This document shows positions 1 to 9,763 of a stretch of 64,000 nt of DNA, piece after piece. Positions within the stretch are counted from its first letter, which is position 1. Each line of letters begins with the position of its first letter. Location: the NCBI GenBank assembly GCA_050084515.1, contig CM114271.1, positions 58,404,001-58,468,000 of the forward strand. Direction: 5' to 3'. The position numbers and the translations under genes were made by a program. The notes beneath the pieces were generated by a model. It was not told the DNA's origin. It searched no databases and saw only the letters and a program-made list of their open reading frames with translations. The DNA comes from Blasia pusilla (taxonomy: Eukaryota > Marchantiophyta > Marchantiopsida > Blasiales).

Positions 1-99
1 GAGTGGTTGGTCAGACGTGAATGGACGACGAGGCGAGCGACCCCCCACCACCTCCGCACAACGTATCAATGCCAAGGCTTGTGCACGTTGTAAGGCCAC
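1..99 (-). other. 3' flank of the non-LTR element
   Basis: Sequence downstream of the stop codon of the non-LTR element, read on the minus strand. It runs off the window edge. No poly(A) tail or target duplication is visible here, so the 3' end of the element lies outside the window. Confidence 0.4.
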
Positions 100-822
100 T
101 CAGATGCATTGCCAAAAATAAGTAGTAACTACCGAGAGAGAAGGACTACGGGAAGGGGCAAGGTGATGATTCTCGAAGGAGTGGTGAGCACATGTTTTCA
201 GGAAAGTATCAAAAGACACATGTAAATGACCGAATACTTCCACTCCAAAAGGAATAAATCCATCAGTCGCATGTCTCACACCATAACTTAACTCCTTGAT
301 TCTTGCTGCAGCTTCGGCCGCCAAACCTTTGGTATGTGCGGCTCGACACACCAAATCAGAACGTGTTGGATCAGCAACCATCACATCACCTAGTGTCCGA
401 AATCCACCTCGAGGCATAACAAGATCCACTCTCCGACGAGAGGTTGCTTGTGTGGTTGAAGGTAGGACATGGAGTTGCTCTTGCCCAACGGTGTATCCTG
501 CAGTATAATCCACCGATGCTACCGCCTCTCTAATGACATCATGTGTGGCCATTCGTTCTCCACCATGTGCACATCGGAGAAGATGGAACCCCTTGGCATC
601 AATGAGATCCCCACATACACAATTCGGCACACCTAAGAGAGAAGGATGGGGAAGTCCAAAACGTAACCGCAAAGCTGTCGAGAATATACTTTGAGGAAGA
701 TGAAATGGAAGAATAAGAGGATTTGCAGTAAGCCACGCCCCCGCTCTGGTACCCGCACATGAACGTAGACGAGCTCGATTAGGGTCAGAGGATGCCTCTG
801 AGAGAATGCTGGAAAAGTTGAT
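100..822 (-). pseudogene. Non-LTR retrotransposon: CCHC motif and R2-like nuclease
   Basis: C-terminal part of a non-LTR retrotransposon polyprotein; such nucleases nick the target DNA to start target-primed reverse transcription. The frame is open for about 240 codons, beginning just after an in-frame TAA (823-825). A CxC...H..C...H motif (CVCGD...FHLLRCAHGGERMATHD) is followed by a PD-(D/E)xK-like set: RRVDLV, GDVMVADPT, KELSY (a KxxxY pair) and PFGVEVFG. This order (CCHC, then D, D, KxxxY) is the arrangement of R2-type restriction-like endonucleases. The classical PD is VD here. Assignment to an R2-like nuclease is inference from motifs; the retroelement identity is firm from the RT upstream. 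Confidence 0.75.
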
Positions 823-1557
823 TTAATCCAGATTCTCGGAGATATGCTCTTGAAGTCGATCAAGCCCTTCCGTAATCAGTTGACTGAAAGGGGGTAGAAT
901 TGCTTGTGTAGCAAGAGGAAGAAGAGCTCGTGCAGATCTCACATGTTGTTGAAATAACAAGTCCCCCTCCTCTATATGGGCGATATGATCCATCAAGATA
1001 GGTGTATCTCCTTGGAGAAAGCTTGAAGCCATAATTGGTGCTACCAACGCCCAACTCCCCAAAAAGGCTGCGGGAGCATATGCGACTGTGGAGGACAGTC
1101 CCACCCCTCCAAAAGAAATAGGCAAGATAGCTTGTCGAGAAGCAAAGACACCATCCTCTCCCTCAAAGGTATTCGAGCCAAGAAGTTGACCAAAAGTTAC
1201 CAAAATAGAAGCATCAAAAGAGGCCAACCGATGTAAGAACCTTGAAGTGGGAGGACAAGTGCGAAGAAGGTAGGAAGGACGTCGTAGAAAACATTGGGAG
1301 AGAATCCCATAAGCCACTTGGGGATCCCCAAGATGAGGTAACAAATGAAGCCATTCCACGTCTTTCAAAAGGGCCTCATCCAAGAACTTTGAGACATAGT
1401 TGATGAAGCCAATTGGGACCCCAAAAACTCTAATCCCTTCAATGTAGATGGGAAAATCAGGAGTAGGTGGGGTGAATGTTGGGGGAAGGCATGAAGGAGA
1501 CCATACTCCACATTTACTAGGTTGGACTTTAAGGTTCAAGAAAGAGAGTTGCTCCAC
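823..1557 (-). pseudogene. Non-LTR retrotransposon: RT thumb and linker region
   Basis: Continuation of the reverse transcriptase after the catalytic palm, about 244 codons. It begins with KVQPSKCGVWSP, the usual 'primer grip' neighbourhood of this RT type, and includes a segment beginning GEDGVFASRQ and ending with FGGVGLSS. The junction with the upstream frame near 1,530-1,560 needs a one-base frameshift. The frame ends at a single TAA (823-825) after which the same frame stays open into the nuclease. Apart from these two lesions and the gypsy insertion, the polyprotein is almost continuous, so this copy is not very old. Confidence 0.75.
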
Positions 1558-2118
1558 TTAAATGGGTATAAGCGGGGAACCACTTGGAAGGAGGACCTAT
1601 AATGTGAGTGTCATCAGCAATAGAAGGGAAAAGGCAAGATGGAAATGTTTGCGCTGATGCTCGAAGGGCACGAAAATGGGCAATGGCAAAGAGTGGGCCC
1701 CCCCTGGAATCACCTTGACGTGTGCCACAAGCTGATTGTAGAATACTATATTCCCCATAAGTATCATGATGGGAATAGATAATGGGCGTATCATAGGCAT
1801 AGAAGCAGCGAACAAATAGAATGAGGCTTGCGAGTTGTCCTCCTGCATAACGTAACTCCTCAAAGATGGCCGCACGAGAAACTGAATTGAATGCGTTAGC
1901 CACATCAACTTGAATTGCTACCCAATCTAGATGAATATCAAGAGTGGAGCGAATCCCATGCACCATAGCCTCACAACCTCCAGGAGTTGCCACTCCAAAT
2001 TGATGAGGAAATAAGTGGGCACTAAAGTGAAGACGAAATTGCAAGCATAGGGATCGACTAACCAAGCGGTATAAAACCTCTCCAATAGCCAAAGGGCGCA
2101 CACCTGAAGGAGGCTTAT
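1529..2118 (-). pseudogene. Non-LTR retrotransposon: RT palm
   Basis: Catalytic half of the reverse transcriptase. Seen in order: PSGVRPLAIGEVLYRLVSR (fingers), DVANAFNSVSRA (motif A aspartate), CGTRQGD..GGPLFA (motif B) and IADDTH (motif C, the xxDD active site). The normal 5' continuation is interrupted at 2,118/2,119 by element 1 and resumes at 11,579. With one copy of the TTAT duplication removed the two halves join in frame. The 3' end of this block runs into a frameshift near 1,540. Confidence 0.85.
2115..2118. repeat. Target-site duplication TTAT, left copy (element 1)
   Basis: TTAT directly before the outer TG of element 1. The matching copy is 11,579-11,582. The interrupted RT frame is restored when one copy is removed, which independently supports these boundaries. 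Confidence 0.85.
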
Positions 2119-2224
2119 TGTCGTGCGAATCCACATCGTCATACAACATACATCGCTGACATACCATACGCACATACATACATAACATAGACGAGAGTAT
2201 CCACAAACGCAAGTGTACCACAAC
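2119..2224 (-). repeat. Terminal repeat A of element 1
   Basis: About 107 bp lying outside the 3' LTR, between it and the TTAT duplication. It is identical by eye to A' at 2,596-2,702. The outer end (CACGACA on the minus strand) mirrors the TGTCATG start of the 5' LTR, so it behaves as the real element terminus. The 5' LTR at the other end has no A. Confidence 0.85.
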
Positions 2225-2593
2225 TGAAATCCGTGAAAGACCTACTGTCATAAAACACGTTTACAATCACATACAATCGAGCCAAACCCACTCCACGATG
2301 GGAGAATCTAGGTCGAAGCTTGCGGGAAACACCATAGCCAAGAGCTCTACTCACTACCAAGGCTAACTCCCAACGCATAGCAGGCTCAACTCAAAGAATG
2401 CATCGTTCTTTGAGGGCAAGCCACCTTATATCCTCCAACCTAAGAGCGGGCCCTACTGGGAAAGTCACCCCCAACTGAGTAACCCCCAACCCTATGTATG
2501 GAACCGCATCTCTACCAAGCCACTACGGTCCTACATAAGGAATGGCCTCTACCAGACACCATACTCTACGACATAATCCGTATGGTCATGACA
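2225..2593 (-). repeat. 3' LTR (B repeat) of element 1
   Basis: 369 bp, TG...CA on the minus strand, matching 11,212-11,578 with about a dozen differences. It carries the same TATA-like stretch (CCTTATATCC on plus) and the hairpin with arms CTCAAAGAA/TTCTTTGAG. The distal part of the hairpin loop differs from the 5' copy. Confidence 0.9.
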
Positions 2594-2595
2594 GC

Positions 2596-2702
2596 TGTCG
2601 TGCGAATCCACATCGTCATACAACATACATCGCTGACATACCATACGCACATACATACATAACATAGACGAGAGTATCCACAAACGCAAGTGTACCACAA
2701 CT
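2596..2702 (-). repeat. Internal repeat A' of element 1
   Basis: 107 bp forming the last part of the internal region. It is separated from the 3' LTR by only two bases (GC, 2,594-2,595). Identical to A at the outer end. The junction reads GACA-GC-TGTC on the minus strand, the pattern expected if the right and left ends of an element were joined with two extra bases. No clear polypurine tract separates A' from the LTR. Confidence 0.85.
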
Positions 2703-2874
2703 CGTCCCCCTAACTGGCGATTAGGTCCCTCTAACTCCCAGGTAGCCCTATATATCTACTACATGCTATACACCTTCTTGGGTGCCTGAATCAGAAGGCC
2801 GGGTGCTAGGTTGCCCCATCGTTAGTCGCACATCTGTAATCCATATCATGCAAAGATCAAGTCATCTACCTCTC

Positions 2875-3213
2875 CTAAGTACATTGAGGACAAACCCACC
2901 TTCCAGTAGGAACAACATCCAAACGTGGAGTCAAACACATCATGTGCCAACCCCTAGAACACCGATCACACACCAACATACGGGCTGCGTTACCAGCAGA
3001 CCCACACAACATGCACCTCAAGCTAGCACGTATCATGGCTAAGCTTGGGTCACAAGATACCATCCACATTTGGAAGATGACATGGCGCACAATTACGCAC
3101 ATGGTCCTTCCAAACAACTCCATCACGACCCTCCAACATGAGAACTCCAAAGCTAACACCTCACGCACTCGTAAAATAGTGCGGCTGCCGTCACATCCAA
3201 CGTTGTCGGGCAA
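2875..3213 (-). pseudogene. Element 1: integrase C-terminus with PHD finger
   Basis: End of pol. After the integrase tail (a DYVYLQ-like region, then SRTILRVREVL) comes a C4HC3 PHD zinc finger: CMLC, ten residues, CDRC, then H in RGWHMMC, and finally WVCPQC just before the stop. PHD fingers bind histone H3 tails, so this domain probably stands in for the chromodomain of other gypsy integrases and guides integration; that role is inference. The same domain ends element 2, so it is a stable part of the polyprotein. Several frameshifts separate it from the integrase core. Confidence 0.8.
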
Positions 3214-4424
3214 TCACTGCAAATAGACATAGTCCCCACATGGAACCTACGAATCGATGGTCGATAACCTCCACCCGAATGATTGCATACCGCAACGTAT
3301 CCTGTGTTGAGCAATGGCAAGATTCTCAAAGGTCGTTGACATAACTCTCCGAAAGAGCTCCGCCCGTTGAGAACACACCCTCATCCACATCGGGTCATCA
3401 AGGTTCACCACCTCACTAGACTCCGACCAATTGTTGCTAGCAAGTCGGATCTCGGCCGTATAACGTAAAATAAGGTGAGAAGGAAGCCAAGGATGCTTGG
3501 CGATCGAACCTATACCCCATGGCTAACCATGGCAATCGAATATCCCAATCTCCAAGATGCCCTTCAGAGGCCATACTTGCGCAATGCCCTCTTCACCGTC
3601 TGAACCACACGCTCATCCAAACCATCCGCCTCTGGATGATCTCGAGGCGTGGTCCGATGATCAATCAACGCCTTGTCACACAAGACCGAAACTCACCCGA
3701 AACTCAGACTGGTCGGTCAAGACTTCGGTGGTGCACCAAAATGACTAAGCACTCCATCCGAAACGCATACGCCGTTCCTCACTTGCCTTGTCCGTAATGC
3801 CACCAACTCAATCCACTTGGAGAAGTGCTCCACCATCACCAACACATATCGATGATGTCGATACCAACGGTAACGGTCCCGCAAAGTCCACACTCCAACG
3901 GTAACCCAACCCCATAATAGGCAAGGGGTGTAATTGTGGTGTAGGGGCATTAAATGATGCCCTCACCCGGTCACAAACCATACAACGTGACACCAACTGC
4001 TGCTCCCGAGTATGCATGCCACGCCACCAATATCGCCAAGGAGTAAGCTATACGACGCTTTACCCCAAAATGTCCCAACTCCTCATGGGCATGTCGCAAT
4101 CGCGCTCTCTCGAGCCAAATGTGGCACTACTCGTACTCTACCATCCTCCCATACGCGGAGAATATGTGTTCCCTCCAATCGATACCTCTTAGCACGTTGA
4201 AGAACACGGTCTCGCTCCTTGGCACTCACTATGCCTGGCACCCTACTGGTCCGTAGGAACTCCAACACCAACGCATCATCATGAATATCACGTTGATCCG
4301 TACCACCATCTCCAACCTTAGGATCTGAAGGCTGGCCATCTACCCTCTGACTAGAGTAAGATATCATGTGGTCCTCCATCCCTAACCAACATAAAAAGGC
4401 GGATGCATGCCAACCTAGCACCAT
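3214..4424 (-). pseudogene. Element 1: integrase (broken)
   Basis: Zinc-binding and catalytic parts of a gypsy integrase, split over several frames. Visible are VLEFLRTSRVPGIVSAKERD and RLEGTHILRVWEDGRVRVVP upstream of the zinc domain, the second half of the HHCC finger (SRCMVCDRV), and GLGYRWSVDFAGPLPL, which holds the first DDE aspartate. YVLVMVEHFSKWIELVAL follows in another frame. The later catalytic residues lie in the most damaged part (about 3,300-3,720). Certainly inactive. Confidence 0.8.
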
Positions 4425-4628
4425 CTCTCATCAACCTCGCCATGCCATCTAGCCCCAGTTGTATCCTCTTGGCTAGTACATGGGTTCCTACTCAACCCAT
4501 CAGCATCAAGGTTGGCAACTCCAGGTCTATGTACCATCTGGAAGTCATACTCCTGGTAAATAAGAGCCCACCGTGCAAGCTTCCCCCGTAAGCTTGTCCG
4601 ACTCCATCAACCACTTGAGCGGTGGTGA

Positions 4629-5060
4629 TCAAGTAACAAGGGTAAAGCGTGTGCCAAACAAGTAACACCTAAAGTGTGCCCACACCCACACTCTTGCCAA
4701 GCACTCTCCCTCATATGAACTATAGCGCGACTCCGCTGCATTATTCGAACGACTTGCATAGGCCACCTCAAACTCCATGTGCTCATCATCATGTTGTGTC
4801 AACATGTGCTCATCATCATGTTGTGTCAACACCGCTCCAAGTCCCAACCTACTCCAATCAGTGTGTAACTGAAATGGGCGCCCTCTGATAGGTCTCCTCA
4901 AGATAGGCGCCGCCACCAACTGGGCCTTAAGCTCCACAAAAGCTCTCTCCTGATCATCTCCCCAGTGCCACTCTTGATCTGATTTCAGCAATTGGTTCAA
5001 AGGCTTTTCCATAGCACTAAATCCCTTCACATACCTCCGATAGTAGTTCGCCAATCCCAT
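4629..5060 (-). pseudogene. Element 1: RNase H with a 27-bp tandem duplication
   Basis: RNase H of the gypsy polyprotein. It starts with GLANYYRRYVKGFS, then PFQLHTDWSRLGLGAVLTQ (catalytic D in HTDWS) and YASRSNNAAESRYSSYEGECLA (E and D region). The nine residues LTQHDDEHM occur twice in tandem, an in-frame 27-bp duplication near 4,780-4,830; element 2 has a single copy. The frame overlaps the RT frame by about 40 bases, indicating a frameshift between the two domains. Confidence 0.85.
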
Positions 5061-5845
5061 GAATGCCTCGAACTCTACTCACATCTATCAAACGCGGAAT
5101 AAGTGCAAGAGCCTCCACCTTTGCTTGTTGAACTCCCAAACCACCTGGATGGATCACATGACCCAAGTACTCAACATCCTCATGGAAGAACTTACACTTT
5201 CCTGGATGCAAACGTAGACCATGAGCTTTCAACCGCTCAAACACCATCTGCAAATGTATCTGATGCTCCTCCACCGTGTTACTGAACACCAAGATATCAT
5301 CAATGTAACACCGAACAAAATCCAACCTTGCTAGGATCCTGTCCATCACTCTTTGAAACTCGGCAGATGCATTCTTCAACCCAAAGGGTAAGAATTTCCA
5401 CTGGTACAAACAATCCTTGCCATGAGAGTTGACACCCCAAAATGCTGTCTTGGCCTTGTCACTCTCCCAAATCGGCAATTGATGGTATCCTGCCCGAAGA
5501 TCCAAAGTACTGAAAATCTTTGCCTGTCCACCCATCAAAGATCTCCTCAGGTGTAGGCATGGCATACCTATCGACCTTGGTTTGCCGATTGATAGGACGG
5601 TAATCTCCACACATCCGCCTATCCGTGTAGTTGCCATGCATATCCTTTTTAGCAGGCATGACAGTGGCTGATGCATACTCTCCATGCGACAACTCCACTA
5701 ATCCAGCCTTCAAAAGGTCCAATGTCCTACTCTGAATCAAGTCCCTCTCCATATCACTATATCGGTAGGGACGACGGAAGATTGGCGTATCACTAGCCAA
5801 ATCAATCCGTATACCGGGTCCAACCAGAGAACCCAACTCCTTCAT
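5017..5845 (-). pseudogene. Element 1: reverse transcriptase
   Basis: Gypsy RT in two overlapping frames (5,845-5,459 and 5,685-5,017). Motifs in order: GPGIRIDLASDTPIFRRPYR, ASATVMPAKKDMHG, RMCGDYRPINRQT, FSTLDLRAGYHQLPI (motif A), FLPFGLKNASAEFQRVMD (motif B), CYIDDILVFS (catalytic YIDD) and KCKFFHEDVEYLGHVI. The catalytic residues are intact and a frameshift near 5,500-5,560 is the main break. A reverse transcriptase copies element RNA into DNA in cytoplasmic particles. Confidence 0.92.
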
Positions 5846-6171
5846 GCTAAAGGCAAAACAACTCCTATAAGCACGTAGGAACCGTGTCAGCGTCGTTTCT
5901 CACCTCCCGTAAGCTTGGGCCCAAGTAATGGCTCCCAAGTCTCCTCCCTTTGGCATACTAGAGGGAGAGGGCGATGCCATTGGTCGCTCATAACCCCCTC
6001 ACAAGATGATACACCCTTAGGTACACCATCATCGAGCAAATAACTCCTCCACCAAAGATGAGCAACCAACTCCACATGCCCACCACTACATCCCATCTAC
6101 TCCAAGGATGCAAAATACTACTCTCCTCGCCCCACCGATGCCTCTACCGGCCCCGGTAGCCATCGAGCTCA
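5846..6171 (-). other. Element 1: linker between methyltransferase-like domain and RT
   Basis: Coding-like minus-strand sequence with no recognised domain. It contains TWEPLLGPKLTGGEKRR, which has a counterpart (TWELDMGPKLTRGERRR) in the inverted block of element 2 near 26,700-26,760, so it is a conserved part of the polyprotein. Confidence 0.55.
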
Positions 6172-6940
6172 TTACAAGGGGTGGAAGACCCACGACATAG
6201 TCGAAGTCGTCGACGCTGCTCGGCCATACCAAGACTCAAAATCCAAGTCAAACAATTCAGGTCCATGGCTTTGACCCAACACATGACGTCGTGAAGCCTC
6301 GTAAATAGAAGCAACATTTGTCACACACCAAAGAGCAAATCCCATCGCACGCTCTCTCTCATCAGCGTTAGGCTCCACCAACTGTCGCACATGAGAATCC
6401 CATACAAGCCCGGACCACCTTCCTTGTAGGCATGTGACGAGGGAAAACTCACAAATGTGGGTAGTGCCATCCTAGGGTGGCCCACACGGTTCACCACTGC
6501 CATGGGCATGGCTAGAGCACGTGCCTGATGAACTTGAAGATGTCGTAATACCCGTAACATCTCCCAAAACAATCGAGACCTAGGGTCATGTAATCCCTCA
6601 CCACGACCAAAGACGTGTATGATCGACATGGCCATCCAAAGAATCACCAAATCCACAGGACCAACCCTCTCAAGGTCCCTGCGCCTTTCAACAATGCAAT
6701 GTGTGATGGTAAAACATTTGGTACCCACGAATAGCCGATGGCGGCAACAACTCAGGATATCTCCGCATCAATCGACCAATATGTCGGGATGAGACTCTGG
6801 GCCGTCTCATCTCGCTCCACATACACGTATCTCCGACAGAATACCGGCCTGCAACATCAGCGGCCAAACCAAAGTGCTAATCCCACCAAAGAGATCTAAC
6901 ACACAAATGCCCTCCGGCGGATCTTTGCCATACAATGGGT
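6172..6940 (-). pseudogene. Element 1: cytosine-C5 DNA methyltransferase-like domain (broken)
   Basis: Between protease and RT lies a segment with the motif order of C5-cytosine methyltransferases. Seen in frames that switch: LDLFGGIST (motif I, S-adenosylmethionine binding), YVERDETAQ (motif II), GWPCRSYT (motif IV with the catalytic PC, near 6,612-6,640), GLHDPRSRLFWEMLRVLRHL, a region like the motif VIII to target-recognition stretch (SFPSSHAYKEGGPG), and DERERAMGF...RRHVLGQ near the end. Motif VI (ENV) and part of the recognition region look deleted. Methyltransferase domains captured by gypsy elements have been reported in eukaryotes. This copy cannot be active. Confidence 0.68.
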
Positions 6941-7540
6941 GTAGTATCTAAAGGGGATAACCTAACACGGCCAGAAGTAGGAGTCCGCCGTGGGGCCTCC
7001 TCTTCCTCGTGAGGTATAATGACCTCACACCAAGCCTCTGCACTAGGCGACGCCTCTGCCGTAGTGCACCGCTGAACTCCAAAGTGGCACATCCAACGAT
7101 GAGGATGCCTTTGCTGCAAAAAAACAGGACCTCCTCTTCCTCCTCATGCAGGAGAATCCATAGCATAAACATTACCCTCCAAAAAGTCTCCTGGCCAAGT
7201 GACTACTCCAATAAAACCAGCCATGAGATGCTAACATTGTTGGGGAAGACCCTCTGGTCGAGCCTAGAAATAAATCTCACAGAACTTGGCTCATACGTCC
7301 ATCCCGGATGCCAACCTGGTCTATAAGACGCTGTCTCGATCCATTAATCCATCTGAAAACCCATCGGGTACAATCGCTCCTCCAACTAGTACATCATACG
7401 ACTCGGTGATGTGACTACATGAGATACTCCCAACCGGGAGCTATCGATCGCATGATCTGGTCTCAACTGCAGAAAACTTCTCCCGTGTCATGAATTGAGA
7501 CCTATCATTGGCTCCTCCAAGTGATGTTTGAATCTGGAAT
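6941..7540 (-). other. Element 1: protease-to-methyltransferase spacer
   Basis: Minus-strand coding-like region in broken frames. It contains DTTPIVW immediately before the methyltransferase motif I, the same lead-in seen in element 2 near 25,460, and a VTWPGDFLEG-like stretch matching TWPSDLIEGH in elements 2 and 6. No enzyme domain recognised. Confidence 0.5.
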
Positions 7541-7790
7541 GGGCAAGGCTCAAGCTCGACCTCCGAATACCCAAACCAATACATGCCGCCTTTCCCAACA
7601 TCAAAGGTTGGGCACCGTGTCTAACAAGACTCTATCCGGGTCTATACACTGTCTTGTAGGACTCACCAATCGGAAGATCCCACTCCGGTTGTCCAACATA
7701 CATACACTAGGTGTAAGCCTCTCACGATCAATGGTGGCGGGTGGTAATGCATCCATCTTCGCCGCCGCCGCGCTAAGTAGCACTAGTACT
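7541..7790 (-). pseudogene. Element 1: aspartic protease relic
   Basis: The retropepsin active-site region is recognisable by comparison with element 2: RVLLDT in one frame followed by GAQPLMLGKA in the next, with one base lost inside the D-T/S-G triplet. This is the counterpart of LLDSGAQPLMLGKAS in elements 2 and 6. The protease would cleave the Gag-Pol polyprotein. Inactive here because of the frameshift. Confidence 0.65.
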
Positions 7791-8338
7791 CAATGCTACT
7801 CGACATAGAGGGTCGCTCCACCGCAACACCCTCATCCACCTCAACACGTGTAGCAAGAATAACACCCCACGTTCACACAACGTGGTCGCTAATCGAAATA
7901 CTGAGAGCTAAGTCAACTCCTAAAGCCATCACTCCGTGGCCAAAAACAATGGGGATCCCAACACCGGTTGCCATCCGCACATCTTTGCATTGATCTTTGC
8001 ATCCGTGTCTACAACACGAGATGTAGATGCCTCGATCCCCATTGTCGGCTCAATAGGCTGCGAGGAACCATGGATGGAGTCCTAAGCACCTCAGACAACA
8101 AGAATGATGGGAAGCCTAGCTCGCCTCCCGGCCTCACCCCTTTGTGGGTCCAACTCACAGATAGCACCACGTGGCTCGACGCTCGAGTGGCTCCTCTTGT
8201 AATGCACGGTGATGCCTCAACTGTCTTTGCACTCGCCATATAAGAGAGATCATCCCTCCATAAGAGGTGGAAGCCCTTGCTCCCGAACCTGATCTATGTT
8301 GGATACCCGACCATAGTAGCCAACTCGCTCCAAGCTGC
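7791..8338 (-). other. Element 1: gag-protease linker
   Basis: Degenerate minus-strand coding sequence between the zinc knuckles and the protease. A stretch reading FLLSEVLRTPSMVPRSLLS is echoed in element 6 (SETMRTPSMGPHQSS, near 62,800), so this linker was part of the family polyprotein. No domain is recognised. Confidence 0.45.
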
Positions 8339-8700
8339 TCAATCCTGGCAACCATAGCCGACTGTCGAGTGGTAGGGGTAGCCACCGTGAGGCTCTCCAA
8401 CCACTGGTCCACCTCTACCACCCCTACCACCTCTACCACCTCGGCCTCTCGGAGCTACTCCACCACGGCCACGGCTTGATCTCAACTCTGGATGAAGATC
8501 AAAGCAACGCTCTCGAGGATGACCTAGTCTCCCGCAATGATCACACTGAGTTGGGGCCGACTGAGGCCCATCCTCCAAAGTCCGTCTCCCATCCTCTTGG
8601 GGACAAAACTTCCTAACATGATCACCTCCACATGTCCAACATGATCGCCCTGCTTGGGGCAGCAAATGAAGGCAATGGTCTCTGCACAAATGTCCCTCTA
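8339..8700 (-). pseudogene. Element 1: nucleocapsid with two zinc knuckles
   Basis: Two CCHC knuckles that would bind element RNA. The first (CWTCGGDHVRKFC) has the short spacing C-x2-C-x3-H-x4-C. The second (CDHCGRLGHPRERC) has the standard C-x2-C-x4-H-x4-C. They are followed by an arginine/glycine-rich tract of RG repeats, itself suggestive of RNA binding. The same pair with the same unusual spacing occurs in element 2, so the short first knuckle is a family trait. Confidence 0.85.
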
Positions 8701-8759
8701 GGACTTGACTAAGGTCGCGTATACCCCCACGACTCCCACTACTACTACCACCACCACTA

Positions 8760-9763
8760 CTACGAGGCGTGAGGTGGGCGGCTGAACACGAAGTAGTAGT
8801 TGTATCCCATGAATGCGGATGTCACCACTCTCTCCTTCACCATGTTAAGCTCAATCTTCTCAGATAGAGCAAACACATGGGTCAATGTGGGTGAATCATC
8901 ACTCATAAGAGTAGCATCACGTACCCTACGGCGCAAATCTTTGTCCAAGATCCCATACCAAAATTGGATCGCTGATCCTCGTCACACCAGGTAATCGAAA
9001 TCAAGCGTCGCATACGCGTGTATGCCTCACGAAGACTCTCACCAGTCTTTCGCTCAAAGTCCTCAAGATTCCTCAACTTCTCCGTCTTCACTCCTTGGTA
9101 GTTCTTCTTCAACCTCTTGAAGAACTCTGCAACCGGGCTCAACGATGGTGAGGCACTAGTACCTCCACTAGTACCTCCACTGGTACCCCCACTCCGGCTC
9201 GTACTCGTACCACTCAACGTCGGGCTGGCTGGCATAGTAGGAGCACTACTACCAATACCACCATGGGTGATAGACACATAGCCTGGAGACCAATATTGTC
9301 TCCATGCCTCAATCTCAACAACATAGTCCTTCCTAAACTCATGGTAATCATCCATGGATGGTCCTTCCAAGTGCTGAAACAACCCCTTCCACGCCAAGAA
9401 GGGTGTAAACAACGTGGCGTTCCGCAACATCTGCATATCACACCACGTATCAAACTCCTGCATGAAGTCCTCCAACTCAATGGTACCCACTGCACCCGAG
9501 TATCGTCGTGGGCCCTTCATGGCCCCATATCCACCGTCGATGTCCCAAATCAATGGAGCTGCAACACTCGATAACAACGTAGAAGACTCGGTGTTTGGAA
9601 CACCCTCGTCCTCCTCTTCATCAACCTTCGGAAGTGGAAAAGGTAGCCGATACCTAAATCCACTCCGTGTGAATCCACCACCCCCGCACCACGGTCCCCA
9701 ACCAGACCACCCGGCTGACTCGTGATGACCAACGCCGATGCCGCACCACCACCAAATTACCAA
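8760..9763 (-). pseudogene. Element 1: Gag capsid region
   Basis: A 286-codon open frame (9,763-8,903) continued in a second frame (8,948-8,760). It holds GTIELEDFMQEFDTWC, FLAWKGLFQHLEGPSMDDYHEF and LREAYTRMRRLI, matching the retrotransposon Gag domain seen broken in element 2. A serine/threonine/glycine-rich tract with GGTSGGTSGGTS repeats separates two parts. A frameshift near 8,930 splits the C-terminal helices (RVRDATLMSD...). Gag forms the particle in which reverse transcription occurs. Confidence 0.82.

Noticed and set aside
2119-2702. Simple LTR of about 475 bp (A plus B) with A lost from the 5' copy
   Set aside because: The 5' copy stops exactly at the B/A boundary in two independent elements, and a further A' lies before the 3' LTR in both. 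Random loss does not explain that.
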